From positions 310,001 to 374,000 of the forward strand of contig NZ_VYQE01000001.1 in NCBI RefSeq assembly GCF_008710275.1: DNA of 64,000 nucleotides, given 5' to 3'. Position 1 is the stretch's first letter; every line of letters starts with the position of its first letter. This document shows positions 16,932 to 25,985 of the stretch, piece after piece. The notes beneath the pieces were generated by a model, which saw only the letters and a program-made list of their open reading frames with translations, did not search any database and was not told the DNA's origin. Both the position numbers and the translations under genes were made by a program. This DNA comes from Histidinibacterium aquaticum. GTDB lineage: Bacteria > Pseudomonadota > Alphaproteobacteria > Rhodobacterales > Rhodobacteraceae.

Positions 16932-18878
16932 ATGTCGACGATGACGGACGGCGAGCGCGGCTCGTCTCTCGGCCCGGTTCTCGCACGCCTGGACGGGGCG
17001 CTGGCGCGGGTCTCCTTCATGGGCACCGTGCTGACGGCGCTGGTCATCGTTTCGATGATGCTGCTCGTCGTCGCCGACATCCTCGGGCGAAACCTCTTCG
17101 AAACGCCGGTGCCGGGCGTCAGCGACTTCGTGTCCTACGCCATCGTGGGCTGCGTCTTCCTGCCGCTCGGTGCGACGATCCGCGAGGGCAAGCTGGTCCG
17201 TGCGGTCTTCCTCGCCGAACCGCTGGCCGCCGCGCGGCCGCGCCTGGCCCGGCTGCTGGAGCTGGTCTTCGGGCTCGCCGCCCTCGCCATGCTCTGGATC
17301 GCCGCCCGGTACCTCTGGGCGGACGCGCTCTCGGCCTGGCGGGAGGGGGAGTTCCTCGGCGCGGTCGGCGCCTACCAGATCGCCACCTGGCCGTTCAAGC
17401 TGACCGTGGCTCTCGGCTGCACGCTGGCCCTGGCCGAGCTGGTCGCCGGACTCGTCCGGACGGCCCTCGCGACGGAGGGAGGACCGGTGGCCCGAACCCT
17501 CGTCACGGTCCTTGCCGTGCTGGTATTCGCCGCGGCGATCTTCGGCTCGGACCAGGCCGCCGCCGCCGGGTTCGACCGGGTCGGCGTCGGCCTCGCGGCG
17601 CTCGCGGCGCTGCTGGTGCTGATCTCGCTGGGGATGCCGATCGTCTTCGGACTGATGGTCACCTCCTTCGTCGGCATCTGGCTGGTGCGCGACATGATCT
17701 TCGTCGCCGAGAACTCGGTCGGCATTTCCGCGGCCAGCGCCGTCCGGTCGCAGGGCTTCGGGGTCATCCCGCTCTTCGTGATGATGGGGCTGCTCCTGGA
17801 CCGGGCCGGCGTGGGGCGCGACGCCTTCCAGATCATGGCGATCCTCGTGCGCCGCATCTCCGGCGGGCTCGGCGTCGCGACGGTGGGGGCCAACGCGATC
17901 TTCGCCTCGATCACCGGCTCCTCCATCGCCTCTGCCACCGTCTTCAGCCGCATCGCGGTCCCGCCGATGACCGAGGCGGGCTATTCCAAGCGCTTCTCGC
18001 TCGGCATCGTCGCGGGCAGCTCCGTACTGGGGATGCTGATCCCGCCCAGCCTGCTGATGATCGTCTACGGGCTGCTCTCCGAAAGCTCGATCGGCGACCT
18101 CTTCATCGCGGGGATCGTGCCCGGCCTCCTGCTGACGGCGGCCTTCGCCGCCATCATCATGCTCATGGCGCGCTTCGCGCCCGGGTTCGCAGGGGACACC
18201 CGCGCGGGCGGGCTCGATGATCCGCTCACCGGCGGGGAGATCGCGACGCGACTGCTGCCGGTAGTGGCCATCGTCGTGCTGGTGATGGGCGGCATCTACG
18301 GGGGCTTCTTCTCACCGACCGAGGCCGGCGCGGCCGGCGCGGCGGGGGCGCTTCTGATTGCGCTCGCGCGCAGGTCGCTCGACTGGAGCGAGTTCCGGCG
18401 GCTGGCGATCGAGACCGGCGCGATCACGGCGGGCCTGCTCTTCCTGATGATCGCGGCCAACATCTACGGCCGCATGCTGGCCATGAGCACGATCCCGAAC
18501 GTCATGGCCGGCTTCGTGGCCGAGCTCGACCTGACCCTTGTCGGCCTCGCGCTGCTCTACGCGCTGATCGTGGTCGCCCTCGGCATGATCCTAGACTCGG
18601 TCTCGATCATGCTGATCGTCCTGCCGATTGCCCTGCCGATCATCGAGCCGATGGGCGCGGACCTCATCTGGTTCGGCATCGTCACCGTGATCGCCATCGA
18701 GATCGGCCTGCTGACCCCGCCCTTCGGGCTCAGCGTCTACGTCGTGAAGGGCTCGCTGCCCGAGGGCTACGCCACGCTGGGCGACATTTTCATCGCCGCG
18801 GCGCCCTTCGTCCTGACCATGGCCGCCGTCACCACGCTGATCATTCTCGTCCCGGGCATCGCGCTGGTGCTGTTGTAG
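16932..18878 (+). CDS. fused TRAP permease DctQ-DctM
   Basis: 648-residue membrane protein in which the small (DctQ, about 1-180) and large (DctM, about 215-640) TRAP permease subunits are joined. The DctQ part has four helices with LLVVADILGRNLFETPVPGVSDF. The DctM part has the repeated GMPIVFGLMVTSFVGIWL, ANAIFASITGSSIASATVFSRIAVPPM and GSSVLGMLIPPSLLMIVYGLL signatures. An extra hydrophobic segment near 190-205 bridges the two halves. ATG at 16932 has AGGGGAG seven bases upstream. Fused QM proteins are known; here the fusion keeps the receptor gene first and the enzyme gene last. Confidence 0.93.
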   Translation: MSTMTDGERGSSLGPVLARLDGALARVSFMGTVLTALVIVSMMLLVVADILGRNLFETPVPGVSDFVSYAIVGCVFLPLGATIREGKLVRAVFLAEPLAAARPRLARLLELVFGLAALAMLWIAARYLWADALSAWREGEFLGAVGAYQIATWPFKLTVALGCTLALAELVAGLVRTALATEGGPVARTLVTVLAVLVFAAAIFGSDQAAAAGFDRVGVGLAALAALLVLISLGMPIVFGLMVTSFVGIWLVRDMIFVAENSVGISAASAVRSQGFGVIPLFVMMGLLLDRAGVGRDAFQIMAILVRRISGGLGVATVGANAIFASITGSSIASATVFSRIAVPPMTEAGYSKRFSLGIVAGSSVLGMLIPPSLLMIVYGLLSESSIGDLFIAGIVPGLLLTAAFAAIIMLMARFAPGFAGDTRAGGLDDPLTGGEIATRLLPVVAIVVLVMGGIYGGFFSPTEAGAAGAAGALLIALARRSLDWSEFRRLAIETGAITAGLLFLMIAANIYGRMLAMSTIPNVMAGFVAELDLTLVGLALLYALIVVALGMILDSVSIMLIVLPIALPIIEPMGADLIWFGIVTVIAIEIGLLTPPFGLSVYVVKGSLPEGYATLGDIFIAAAPFVLTMAAVTTLIILVPGIALVLL

Positions 18879-18919
18879 CCGGCCTCCGGTCGCCCCTCAT
18901 TGCTCGAAAGGAGATGCCG

Positions 18920-20293
18920 ATGACCACCACACTGATCCGCAACGGCCTCGTGCTCACGCTGGCGGAGGGCGGCAAGCCGCTGCCCGGCCACGATGTCCTG
19001 CTGAAGGACGGCAAGATCGCCGAGATCGCGCCCGGCATCGAGAGCGAGGGCGTCGACGAGGTGATCGACGCCGAGGGCATGATCGTGATGCCCGGGCTGG
19101 TCAACGCGCATATCCACACCTGGCAGACCGGCCTGCGCGGCCTCGCACTTGACTGGACCGCCACGAACTACTTCCGTGCCATGCACGCGGGCCTCGCCGG
19201 GTTCTTCACCCCGGACGACATCCGCATCGCCAACCTCGTCGGCGCGCTGAACCAGATCAACAACGGCGTCACCACGATGGTGGACTGGCACCACAACAAC
19301 CCCACGCCCGATCATTCCGACGCCGCCATCGACGGGCTGGAGGATGCGGGCATCCGGGCCATGTTCCTGCACGGCTCCGCGAAGCCCGACCCCAAGCCGG
19401 GGCAGAAGCATTTTTCCGAGATCCCGATGTCGCGCTCCGAGGTGGAGCGGCTCCGGAACGGCAGGCTCTCCAGCGACGACGCCATGGTGACGATGGGCAT
19501 GGCGATCCTCGGGCCGCAGATGTCGGTCGAGGAGGTCGTTCTAGAGGATCTCGGTCTCGCCAAGGACCTCGACCTCGTCACGTCGATCCACCACTCCGGC
19601 GCCAAGATGCCGGCGCCCGAGGGCTACGTCCGCGCCGCCGAGGCAGGGCTGATCGACCGCCGGGTCAACGTGGTGCACGGCAACGAACTGACCGACCGGG
19701 ATCTCGACATCCTCGTGGACAACGGCGCGACCTTCAACGTCACGGCCGAGATCGAGATGCAGATCTGCTACGGCGACCTGCTGGCCGGGCGCCTGATCGA
19801 GCGCGGTGTGCCCTTCTCCATCGGCACCGACATCGAGAGCGCCTATGCGCCCGACATGCTGGCCTGCACCCGCTTCACCCTGCAGGCGGAGCGTCACCTG
19901 ACCAGCATGCGGCACAAGGACAAGACAGGCGAGCGGCCGCACCCGCAGCCGGTCTCGGTACGCCAGGCGCTGAACTGGGCGACCATCGAGGGCGCCAAGC
20001 TCGCGCGGCTCGAGAAGCGGACCGGGACGCTGGAGGTGGGCAAAGCCGGCGACGTGATCCTCGTTCGCGCGAACGACCTGAACATGTCCGGCGCCTTCGA
20101 CCCGCACAACGCGGTCGTGGGCTACGCCAACCCCGGCAACGTGGACACCGTGATCGTGCAGGGCGTGGTGCACAAGCGCGGTGGCCGGATGCTGCGTGCG
20201 GATATCCCGAAGCTGCAGGAGGCCCTCGCAACCTCCGGCCGCCGCATCTTCGAGGAGTTCAAGGAACGCGCAGCGACTGCGGAATTCGCCTGA
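18920..20293 (+). CDS. amidohydrolase (TRZ/ATZ, cytosine-deaminase-like)
   Basis: 457-residue metal-dependent hydrolase of the amidohydrolase superfamily, the group that deaminates or dechlorinates triazines, purines and pyrimidines. The metal ligands His64 and His66 (LVNAHIHTWQTGLRGL), the later histidine in VNVVHGNEL and the catalytic aspartate in SIGTDIESAYAPDM are all present. I take the second ATG (18920), which lies six bases after AAAGGAG; the first (18914) directly abuts it. It follows the TRAP genes by 41 bases and ends at a strong terminator, so transport and hydrolysis are co-expressed. Exact substrate unknown. No signal peptide, so cytoplasmic. Confidence 0.9.
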   Translation: MTTTLIRNGLVLTLAEGGKPLPGHDVLLKDGKIAEIAPGIESEGVDEVIDAEGMIVMPGLVNAHIHTWQTGLRGLALDWTATNYFRAMHAGLAGFFTPDDIRIANLVGALNQINNGVTTMVDWHHNNPTPDHSDAAIDGLEDAGIRAMFLHGSAKPDPKPGQKHFSEIPMSRSEVERLRNGRLSSDDAMVTMGMAILGPQMSVEEVVLEDLGLAKDLDLVTSIHHSGAKMPAPEGYVRAAEAGLIDRRVNVVHGNELTDRDLDILVDNGATFNVTAEIEMQICYGDLLAGRLIERGVPFSIGTDIESAYAPDMLACTRFTLQAERHLTSMRHKDKTGERPHPQPVSVRQALNWATIEGAKLARLEKRTGTLEVGKAGDVILVRANDLNMSGAFDPHNAVVGYANPGNVDTVIVQGVVHKRGGRMLRADIPKLQEALATSGRRIFEEFKERAATAEFA

Positions 20294-20315
20294 GCGACCT
20301 TGCGGAGCATTTGCC

Positions 20316-20353
20316 AGGGAAAGGGCACGCTCCGGCGCTGCCCTTTCCCTTTT
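20316..20353 (+). terminator. rho-independent terminator of the TRAP-amidohydrolase operon
   Basis: Perfect 12-bp stem AGGGAAAGGGCA / TGCCCTTTCCCT (20316-20327 with 20339-20350), 11-base loop, followed by TTTT. It lies 23 bases after the amidohydrolase stop. No T-run on the other strand, so it acts on plus-strand transcripts. Confidence 0.85.
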
Positions 20354-20371
20354 GGCGGGCCGGAGAGGCGG

Positions 20372-20830
20372 TCAGTCGGCGAGAGGCAGGACCTCTCCCG
20401 TCGCCTGGTTGACGGTGAAGACGAACTCGTCGCGGGTGTCGCTATCGCCCCCGAGGATGCGGACCGGCACGGAGAGCGTCAGCCCCCGCGCGGGGTCGTA
20501 GCTGGCCGTCGCGTCCTCCACGTAGACCTCCGCGACCATGCCGTTGGAGGTGCGCTCGCTCATCACCGTGGTGCAGGCCCGGTTCGTGGCGATGCCGTCG
20601 TCCCGGGGGTCGGGGTGGAGGACACCGAGGAACGCGCCCTGCGCCACGTGGGGATCGACGTAGACCTCGAAGATCCGGATCGCGTTCTCCGCAAAGCTCC
20701 GCGTCCGCGTCTCCCAGGGCTCGACGATCTGCGTCACGTCCACGCGGTCCCCACAGGGGCCGACGACCTGGGCCGAGGCGGCTGAAGGACCAAGCAAGAT
20801 TGCGGCGATAGCTGCGAGCACTCTGGTCAT
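20372..20830 (-). CDS. small exported protein of unknown function
   Basis: 152 residues from ATG 20830; the frame extends 12 codons upstream, but this ATG begins a clean signal peptide (VLAAIAAILLGPSAASAQ). The mature part is acidic, has two cysteines (GPCGDRVDV and NRACTTVM) that could form a disulfide, and ends DEFVFTVNQATGEVLPLAD. Not a family I can name. It is a single gene, convergent with the amidohydrolase operon and downstream of sorAB on the same strand with a 91-base gap. Confidence 0.7.
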   Translation of the reverse strand: MTRVLAAIAAILLGPSAASAQVVGPCGDRVDVTQIVEPWETRTRSFAENAIRIFEVYVDPHVAQGAFLGVLHPDPRDDGIATNRACTTVMSERTSNGMVAEVYVEDATASYDPARGLTLSVPVRILGGDSDTRDEFVFTVNQATGEVLPLAD

Positions 20831-20921
20831 GGTGCCCCAGCCTACCGAATTTGGGCGGTCTGCCAAGACTTTCCGCGGAACGCCGGCCCCAGGTCAACGC
20901 GCCCGCATCGTACTGACCGCA

Positions 20922-21263
20922 CTACTGCGGGAAGTGCGGGCGGTCCGTGTTGTAATGCGTCGAGAGGTAGTCGAGCACGATCTCCCGCTCGTCCTCGAAG
21001 AGCGGCTCCATCCCCTGCTCCTCGACCATCCACTGAAGCAACTCGTCCCAGCCCTCCCGGGTCTGGCCCTGCTGGGCCACGATCATCTCGGAGTGGCAGG
21101 CCGTGCAGATGTCATAGGTCAGCTCCGCCCCCTCGGCCGGGTAAAGCGCGCCGACGTCGCCGATATCGGACGCCGGATCCTCCCCCTCCTGCGCGACCGC
21201 CGGGAGGGTCATGGCGGCGGAGAGTGCCGCCGCCATGATGGTCTTCAGTGTCATTCCGGTCAT
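20922..21263 (-). CDS. sorB: c-type cytochrome subunit of sulfite dehydrogenase
   Basis: 113-residue periplasmic monohaem cytochrome c. It has a signal peptide (TIMAAALSAAMTLPAVAQ) and one haem site CTACH at about residue 53, with the axial methionine probably in VEEQGMEPLF. ATG at 21263 overlaps the sorA stop (ATGA), so the two are translationally coupled. It accepts electrons from the molybdenum subunit and passes them to the respiratory chain, as in SorAB-type sulfite:cytochrome c oxidoreductases. The assignment to SorB rests on size plus the sorA neighbour. Confidence 0.88.
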   Translation of the reverse strand: MTGMTLKTIMAAALSAAMTLPAVAQEGEDPASDIGDVGALYPAEGAELTYDICTACHSEMIVAQQGQTREGWDELLQWMVEEQGMEPLFEDEREIVLDYLSTHYNTDRPHFPQ

Positions 21264-22522
21264 GCGGCCCCCGCGCGGACGGCGACCTTGTGGTAGGAGT
21301 TGTTCAGGTAGCCCTTCGGGTTCCACTTGATGGCGAAAGGCTGCATCACCCCCTCGCTGTCGGTCGCCCGCGCCCAGACCTCGTAGTACCCGGCCTGCGG
21401 CACCGAGACATTCGCCCGCCAGTTCTGCCAGGCGCCGTCGTTCACGGGATCGTCGAGTTCCGCCTCCTGCCAGCTTTCGCCGAAGTCGGTGGTGATCTCC
21501 ACCCGCTGCACGGTCCGGTCGCCGGACCAGGCATGGCCGCGCACCTCGAACTCGCTCCCGACCTCGGTATCCGTCTGCGGATGGGTGATGAGCGACTTGA
21601 CCGGCATTGCGTGGATCGTCTCGAAGTCCTCGTTCGGCACGTCGGTTCCGGGAGCCACCGGGTAGGCCGGGACGCTGTAGGAGGGCGCCTCCATCTTGGC
21701 GCCGTCGTGCTTGTGGTCGAGCAGCTCGATGCGGGTCAGCCACTTCTGCGAGCAGGAGCCCGGCCAGCCCGGCACCACCAGCCGCAGCGGTGCGCCGTTC
21801 ATCGGGTGGAGCGCCTCACCATTCATCTCGAAGGCGATCAGGATGTTGTCCGTCATCGCCTTCTCGATCGGCAGGCCCCGGGACAGGGGCGCCTTCTCGG
21901 GGTCGCCGGACAGGTGCATGTCCGCCCCATGGTGGCCGGTGTAGACCACGCTGTCCTGCACGCCCGCGGCCTCGAGCACGTCGCGCAGGCGGACACCCGT
22001 CCATTCCGAACAGGCGACCGCGCCATAGGTCCACTGGTTGCCCGACGCGGGCGGGTCGAAGAAGGCGCGCCCGTTGCCGCCGCATTCCAGCGTGAGGGCC
22101 AGGGTCACCACCTCGAAGCTGTCGCGCAGCTCGTCGATGGTCATCTCCATTGGCGAGTCGACCAGCCCGTCCACGGTGAGGGTCCAGCCTTCGGCGGAGG
22201 TGTCACCCGGGGCGATCCCGTTGTTGCGGATGAAATGCCGGTTGGTCGGCGTGATCGCATCGTCAAGCAGGTGCGCCGGTGTCTCCGCGTTGACCGGGCG
22301 GTCGTTCAGCAGCGTGAGACCCTCCTTGCCCTGCAGGGCCTCCGACTGCGCCAGCGCGCGCGTCGCGGTCAGCTGCAGCGGGATGCTGACGCCGAGGACG
22401 CTGCCGACCACGCCCAGGGCAGACGCCCCGAGAAAACCGCGCCGTCCGGTATCGGCCGGCCCCCCGTCGCTCTCTTGGTTGGCCGTGTCCGGCGCATCGG
22501 TACGATCCAGAAAATCACTCAT
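21260..22522 (-). CDS. sorA: sulfite dehydrogenase molybdopterin subunit
   Basis: 420-residue molybdoenzyme of the sulfite oxidase family. A twin-arginine signal (TGRRGFLGASALGVVG, Arg27-Arg28) directs it folded to the periplasm. The molybdenum-ligating cysteine is Cys147 in LTLECGGNGRAFF. LRLVVPGWPGSCSQKWLTRIEL is the dimer/cofactor-binding segment, and the C-terminal Mo-co dimerisation domain includes GHAWSGDRTVQRVEITTDFGESW. It oxidises sulfite, or a related organosulfur anion, and hands electrons to the cytochrome encoded next. ATG at 22522. Confidence 0.92.
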   Translation of the reverse strand: MSDFLDRTDAPDTANQESDGGPADTGRRGFLGASALGVVGSVLGVSIPLQLTATRALAQSEALQGKEGLTLLNDRPVNAETPAHLLDDAITPTNRHFIRNNGIAPGDTSAEGWTLTVDGLVDSPMEMTIDELRDSFEVVTLALTLECGGNGRAFFDPPASGNQWTYGAVACSEWTGVRLRDVLEAAGVQDSVVYTGHHGADMHLSGDPEKAPLSRGLPIEKAMTDNILIAFEMNGEALHPMNGAPLRLVVPGWPGSCSQKWLTRIELLDHKHDGAKMEAPSYSVPAYPVAPGTDVPNEDFETIHAMPVKSLITHPQTDTEVGSEFEVRGHAWSGDRTVQRVEITTDFGESWQEAELDDPVNDGAWQNWRANVSVPQAGYYEVWARATDSEGVMQPFAIKWNPKGYLNNSYHKVAVRAGAA

Positions 22523-22624
22523 GGCTGTATCCTCCCTAGGGAAAACCTACCACGACACATGCGATTCTCATAATGTTTCGTCGAGGCTCCGCGCACGGGT
22601 CGCCCCGGGGATAGACGGACGCCG

Positions 22625-23338
22625 TCAGGTCGCAAGGCTCACGGGCTGCGCGGCGCGAGGGCGGCTCGGTGTCGAGGCGAAGGCGCTGAGGCCGAGCCAC
22701 GATTCCATCGTCGCCACGAGCGCCCGGTCCCCCTCCAACGACAGGCGGCCCGCCCGGCGCTCAATGTCGATGGAGGTATGGCCCATCCAGATCATGGTCA
22801 TCACGCGGAGGTCGCACTCCACAAGGAGGTCAACGTCGAACCCCGGATCGACGTAGCAGAGATCGACGGACTCGCCGTCGACGACCAGCCAGTGCTTCTG
22901 CTTCTTCGGCGGCAAATCCTGGTACACGAAATGAATCACGCGGCGCCCGGGCGGCACCTCGTTGACCTTGATGCTCCGGCGCATGTCCCACATCAGCAGT
23001 GTCGGATCGAGATTGCGCAGCGAGATCTCGCGATCGACCCAGCTCTGCGCCCAGTGGCCGAGCGACATGATGATGGGTCTCAGGGCCTCTCCGGCCTCGG
23101 TCAGCCGATAGGCCGACCCGCCGTTTCCCTCGCGTGCGATGAGACCCGTCTCTTCGAGCTCCCGCAGCCGCTTGGAGAGCAGCGCCGGCGAGATTCGCGG
23201 CAGGCCCCGCCTCAACTCGTTGAAGCGGGTCGATCCGCACAGAAATTCCCGCAGGATCAACGGTGTCCAACGCGAGCAGAAAATCTCGGCGCCCATCGCG
23301 ACAGGGCAGAACTGGCCGTAGCTCGACGTGATCGTCAT
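22625..23338 (-). CDS. HxlR-family transcriptional regulator
   Basis: 237 residues from ATG 23338; the longer frame upstream lacks a ribosome site. The N-terminal winged helix is typical of HxlR: CPVAMGAEIFCSRWTPLILREFLCGSTRFNELRRGLPRISPALLSKRLRELEETGLIARE. The extra C-terminal domain (about 115-225) resembles the sterol-carrier-like extension of some HxlR members. Cys11 and Cys21 flank the first helix and could sense redox change. It is divergent from the FAD-oxidoreductase gene (156-base gap) and lies upstream of sorA on the same strand, so it may control either neighbour. Confidence 0.85.
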   Translation of the reverse strand: MTITSSYGQFCPVAMGAEIFCSRWTPLILREFLCGSTRFNELRRGLPRISPALLSKRLRELEETGLIAREGNGGSAYRLTEAGEALRPIIMSLGHWAQSWVDREISLRNLDPTLLMWDMRRSIKVNEVPPGRRVIHFVYQDLPPKKQKHWLVVDGESVDLCYVDPGFDVDLLVECDLRVMTMIWMGHTSIDIERRAGRLSLEGDRALVATMESWLGLSAFASTPSRPRAAQPVSLAT

Positions 23339-23494
23339 GTGCCCCACCCCCACTGGCTCCCGAGTCGGACGCCTGAAGCATAGCACGGAATCGACCGGTT
23401 CAGATCGTGAACTTGCCGCAGGGTCACTCAGGGCGGAGGCTTGGATGGTCGGCACCCGCCGCATTTCAAAAGCCATTCATTTGGGGGGAAGCCC

Positions 23495-24937
23495 ATGACC
23501 ATGATGTCCATCAAGACCTTGAGCGGCACGCCCGCCTCCTTGTCGGAGGAAACCGTCGCCGCCTTCGGAGCAGGACTGCGCGGCGGTCTGTCGAAACCCG
23601 GGGACGCCGGCTTTGAGGCGGCCCGGACGGTCTGGAACGCGACCATCGACCGCCGTCCCGACCTCGTGGTGCATGCCGCCGGGCCCGCGGACATCCTCGC
23701 CGCGGTCCGGTTCGCCTCCGAGCACCGCCTGCTCGTGGCGGTGCGCGCCGGGGGCCACAACATCGCCGGCAAGGCCGTCGCCGACGGCGGCCTGCTCATC
23801 GACCTGTCGGGGATGCACGGCATCCGCGTCGATCCCGCCGCGCGGCGCGCCTGGGTGGAGGCCGGGGCCACGCTCGCCGATGTCGACGCGGAGACGCAGG
23901 CCCATGGCCTCGTGGTGCCGGTCGGCATCAATTCCACCACCGGGATCGCGGGGCTCACGCTCGGCGGCGGCTTCGGCTGGACGACCCGGGCCTTCGGGAT
24001 GACCATCGACAATCTCGTCTCCGCGGACGTCGTCACGGCCGACGGTCGCCTCGTGCGCGCGAGTGCCGAGGAAAACCCCGATCTCTTCTGGGCACTCCGC
24101 GGCGGCGGCGGCAACTTCGGGGTCGTCTCGGCCTTCGAGTTCGAGCTCCACCCCCTCGGGCCGGAGGTCACCTCGGGCCTGATCGTGCATCCCTTCGATG
24201 ACGCCGGACCGGTGCTCCGGCAGTGGCGCGACTTCGTCGACACCGCACCGCGCGAAGTCTCGGCCTGGGCCGTGCTGCGCAAGGCGCCGCCCCTGCCCTT
24301 CCTGCCGGAGGAATGGCACGGTCGCGAGGTGGTCGTTCTTGCCGCCTGCTACGCCGGCCCCATGGAGGACGGCGAAACCGCGCTGGCTCCGCTGCGGGCC
24401 ATCGGATCGCCGATTGTCGACGTGATCGGCCCCCATCCCTTCGCCGGGTGGCAGCAGGCCTTCGACCCGCTCCTGACGCCGGGGGCCCGCAACTACTGGA
24501 AGAGCCACGACTTCAAGGAGCTTCCAGACGCGGCCATCGACCTGCTGACGGACTACGCACAGCGGCTCCCGTCGCCGGAGTGCGAGATCTTCGTGGCGAG
24601 CCTCGGCGGCGCCATGTCGGAGGTGCCGGAGGACGCGACGGCCTATGGCGGGCGCGGGGCGAACTTCGTGATGAACGTGCACACACGCTGGCAAAGCTCC
24701 GAGCAGGACGATGACTGCATCGGCTGGGCGCGCGCCTTCTTCGACGAGACGGCGCCACACGCGATGCCGACGATCTACGTCAACTTCCTGCCCGACGACG
24801 AAAGCGGGCACCTGGACGCGGTCTACGGGCCGAACTACGCGCGGCTCGCCGAGGTGAAGGCGACCTGGGACCCCGGCAACATGTTCCGCGTCAACCAGAA
24901 CATCGCACCGGCCGAGGCCGCGCAGGCCGCGGAGTGA
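23495..24937 (+). CDS. FAD-linked oxidoreductase (berberine-bridge-enzyme-like)
   Basis: 480 residues. The N-terminal FAD-binding PCMH domain has VRAGGHNIAGKAVADGGLLIDLS, with His88 in the position that carries covalent FAD, then NSTTGIAGLTLGGGFGW. The second cysteine used for bicovalent FAD in some family members is absent. The C-terminal BBE motif is YGPNYARLAEVKATWDPGNMFRVNQNI. ATG at 23495 is preceded by GGGGGGAAG. Members oxidise sugars, alcohols or alkaloids; the substrate here is unknown. Likely regulated by the divergent HxlR gene. Confidence 0.9.
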   Translation: MTMMSIKTLSGTPASLSEETVAAFGAGLRGGLSKPGDAGFEAARTVWNATIDRRPDLVVHAAGPADILAAVRFASEHRLLVAVRAGGHNIAGKAVADGGLLIDLSGMHGIRVDPAARRAWVEAGATLADVDAETQAHGLVVPVGINSTTGIAGLTLGGGFGWTTRAFGMTIDNLVSADVVTADGRLVRASAEENPDLFWALRGGGGNFGVVSAFEFELHPLGPEVTSGLIVHPFDDAGPVLRQWRDFVDTAPREVSAWAVLRKAPPLPFLPEEWHGREVVVLAACYAGPMEDGETALAPLRAIGSPIVDVIGPHPFAGWQQAFDPLLTPGARNYWKSHDFKELPDAAIDLLTDYAQRLPSPECEIFVASLGGAMSEVPEDATAYGGRGANFVMNVHTRWQSSEQDDDCIGWARAFFDETAPHAMPTIYVNFLPDDESGHLDAVYGPNYARLAEVKATWDPGNMFRVNQNIAPAEAAQAAE

Positions 24938-24947
24938 CGCCGGGCTT

Positions 24948-24978
24948 CCCGGGCAGATCGGTGCGCCGCCTGCCCGGG
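24948..24978 (+). terminator. hairpin after the FAD-oxidoreductase gene
   Basis: CCCGGGCAG / CTGCCCGGG, 9-bp perfect arms around a 13-base loop, 10 bases after the stop codon. No T-run follows. Terminator or 3'-end stabiliser. Confidence 0.45.
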
Positions 24979-25117
24979 GAGGCTCCGCCTAAGGGGAGCA
25001 TGCTTTCGGCCCGCCGTGTCGTGCACGCGTCGAAACGGTAGGGCTGGGGAGACGGGCGTCGTGCGTCCTTGATCCATCTCAACGCATCCCGGGTCCCGAT
25101 GCTTCAGATCGGGCGTC

Positions 25118-25978
25118 ATGCTCATGAAGTCCGGTCTCGTCGTCATCGCCCTGATCCTCGCCGCACTGCTCGTCCTGTTCGGCCTGCGGCTGCTGGACGC
25201 CCGTGCAGACCGGCAGGTGTGGCGCGATCTCGAACATCGGGCCGTTGAAGGGCCACGGTTCGATCCCGCGATGCTGGATGGCCTGCCCGAGCCTGCCGCC
25301 CGCTTCTTTCGGTTCGCCATCGCGCCGGGCACGCGCCTCCGGAGCGTCGCCGTCGTGGAAATGGGGGGCTCCCTGTCCCTCGGCGACCGGGAGGCCCCGA
25401 GCCCGCAACCGATCGTCGCCCGCCAGATCCTCGCACCGCCCCACGGCTTCATCTGGCAGGTGCGGCTGGAGAGCGCCGCCCGCGTCACCGGCAGCGACGC
25501 CCATACGCCCGAACTGAGCTGGGGCCGGTTTCGCCTCCTCGACCTTGTCCCGGTCGCCCGGGTTTCAGGCGACCCCGATCACCTGAGATCGTCATTCGGT
25601 CGCATGGTCGGCGAGGGCCTGTTCTGGACCCCTGCCGCGTTCCTTGCCGAGACGCAGGCGGGCTGGGATCACCTGTCGTGGGAGGCGGTGGACGCCGGCA
25701 CCGCCCGGGTGACGGTCCGCCGTTCCGGGCTGGAGCAGACGGCGGACATCACGGTCGACGGCGAGGGACGCCCGGTGCGCGTCGTATTTCCGCGCTGGAG
25801 CAACGAGAATGCTGATCGGCAATACCGGGTTCAGCCGTTCGGCGGCGACCTCGCCGGGTTCGAGAGCTTCGATGGGTACACCTTGCCGACGCGCGTGACG
25901 GGCGGCAATCACTATGGCACCGCGCTCTACCACCCCTTCTACAAAGCAGAGGTCACCGCGATCCACTTTTCGGAGTAG
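25118..25978 (+). CDS. conserved membrane-anchored protein (DUF6544/DUF6920-like)
   Basis: 286 residues. One N-terminal membrane helix (GLVVIALILAALLVLFGLRLL) is followed by a soluble domain with the pattern of the DUF6544/DUF6920 group: LPEPAARFFRFAIAPGTRL, then GEGLFWTPAAFL, RVVFPRWSNENADRQYRVQPFGGDL and a final FESFDGYTLPTRVTGGNHYGTALYHPFYKAEV. No enzymatic motif is evident. ATG at 25118. Its 3' end is 7 bases from the convergent frcR stop. Function unknown; family name given from memory of the pattern. Confidence 0.8.
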   Translation: MLMKSGLVVIALILAALLVLFGLRLLDARADRQVWRDLEHRAVEGPRFDPAMLDGLPEPAARFFRFAIAPGTRLRSVAVVEMGGSLSLGDREAPSPQPIVARQILAPPHGFIWQVRLESAARVTGSDAHTPELSWGRFRLLDLVPVARVSGDPDHLRSSFGRMVGEGLFWTPAAFLAETQAGWDHLSWEAVDAGTARVTVRRSGLEQTADITVDGEGRPVRVVFPRWSNENADRQYRVQPFGGDLAGFESFDGYTLPTRVTGGNHYGTALYHPFYKAEVTAIHFSE

Positions 25979-25985
25979 TTTAGGG

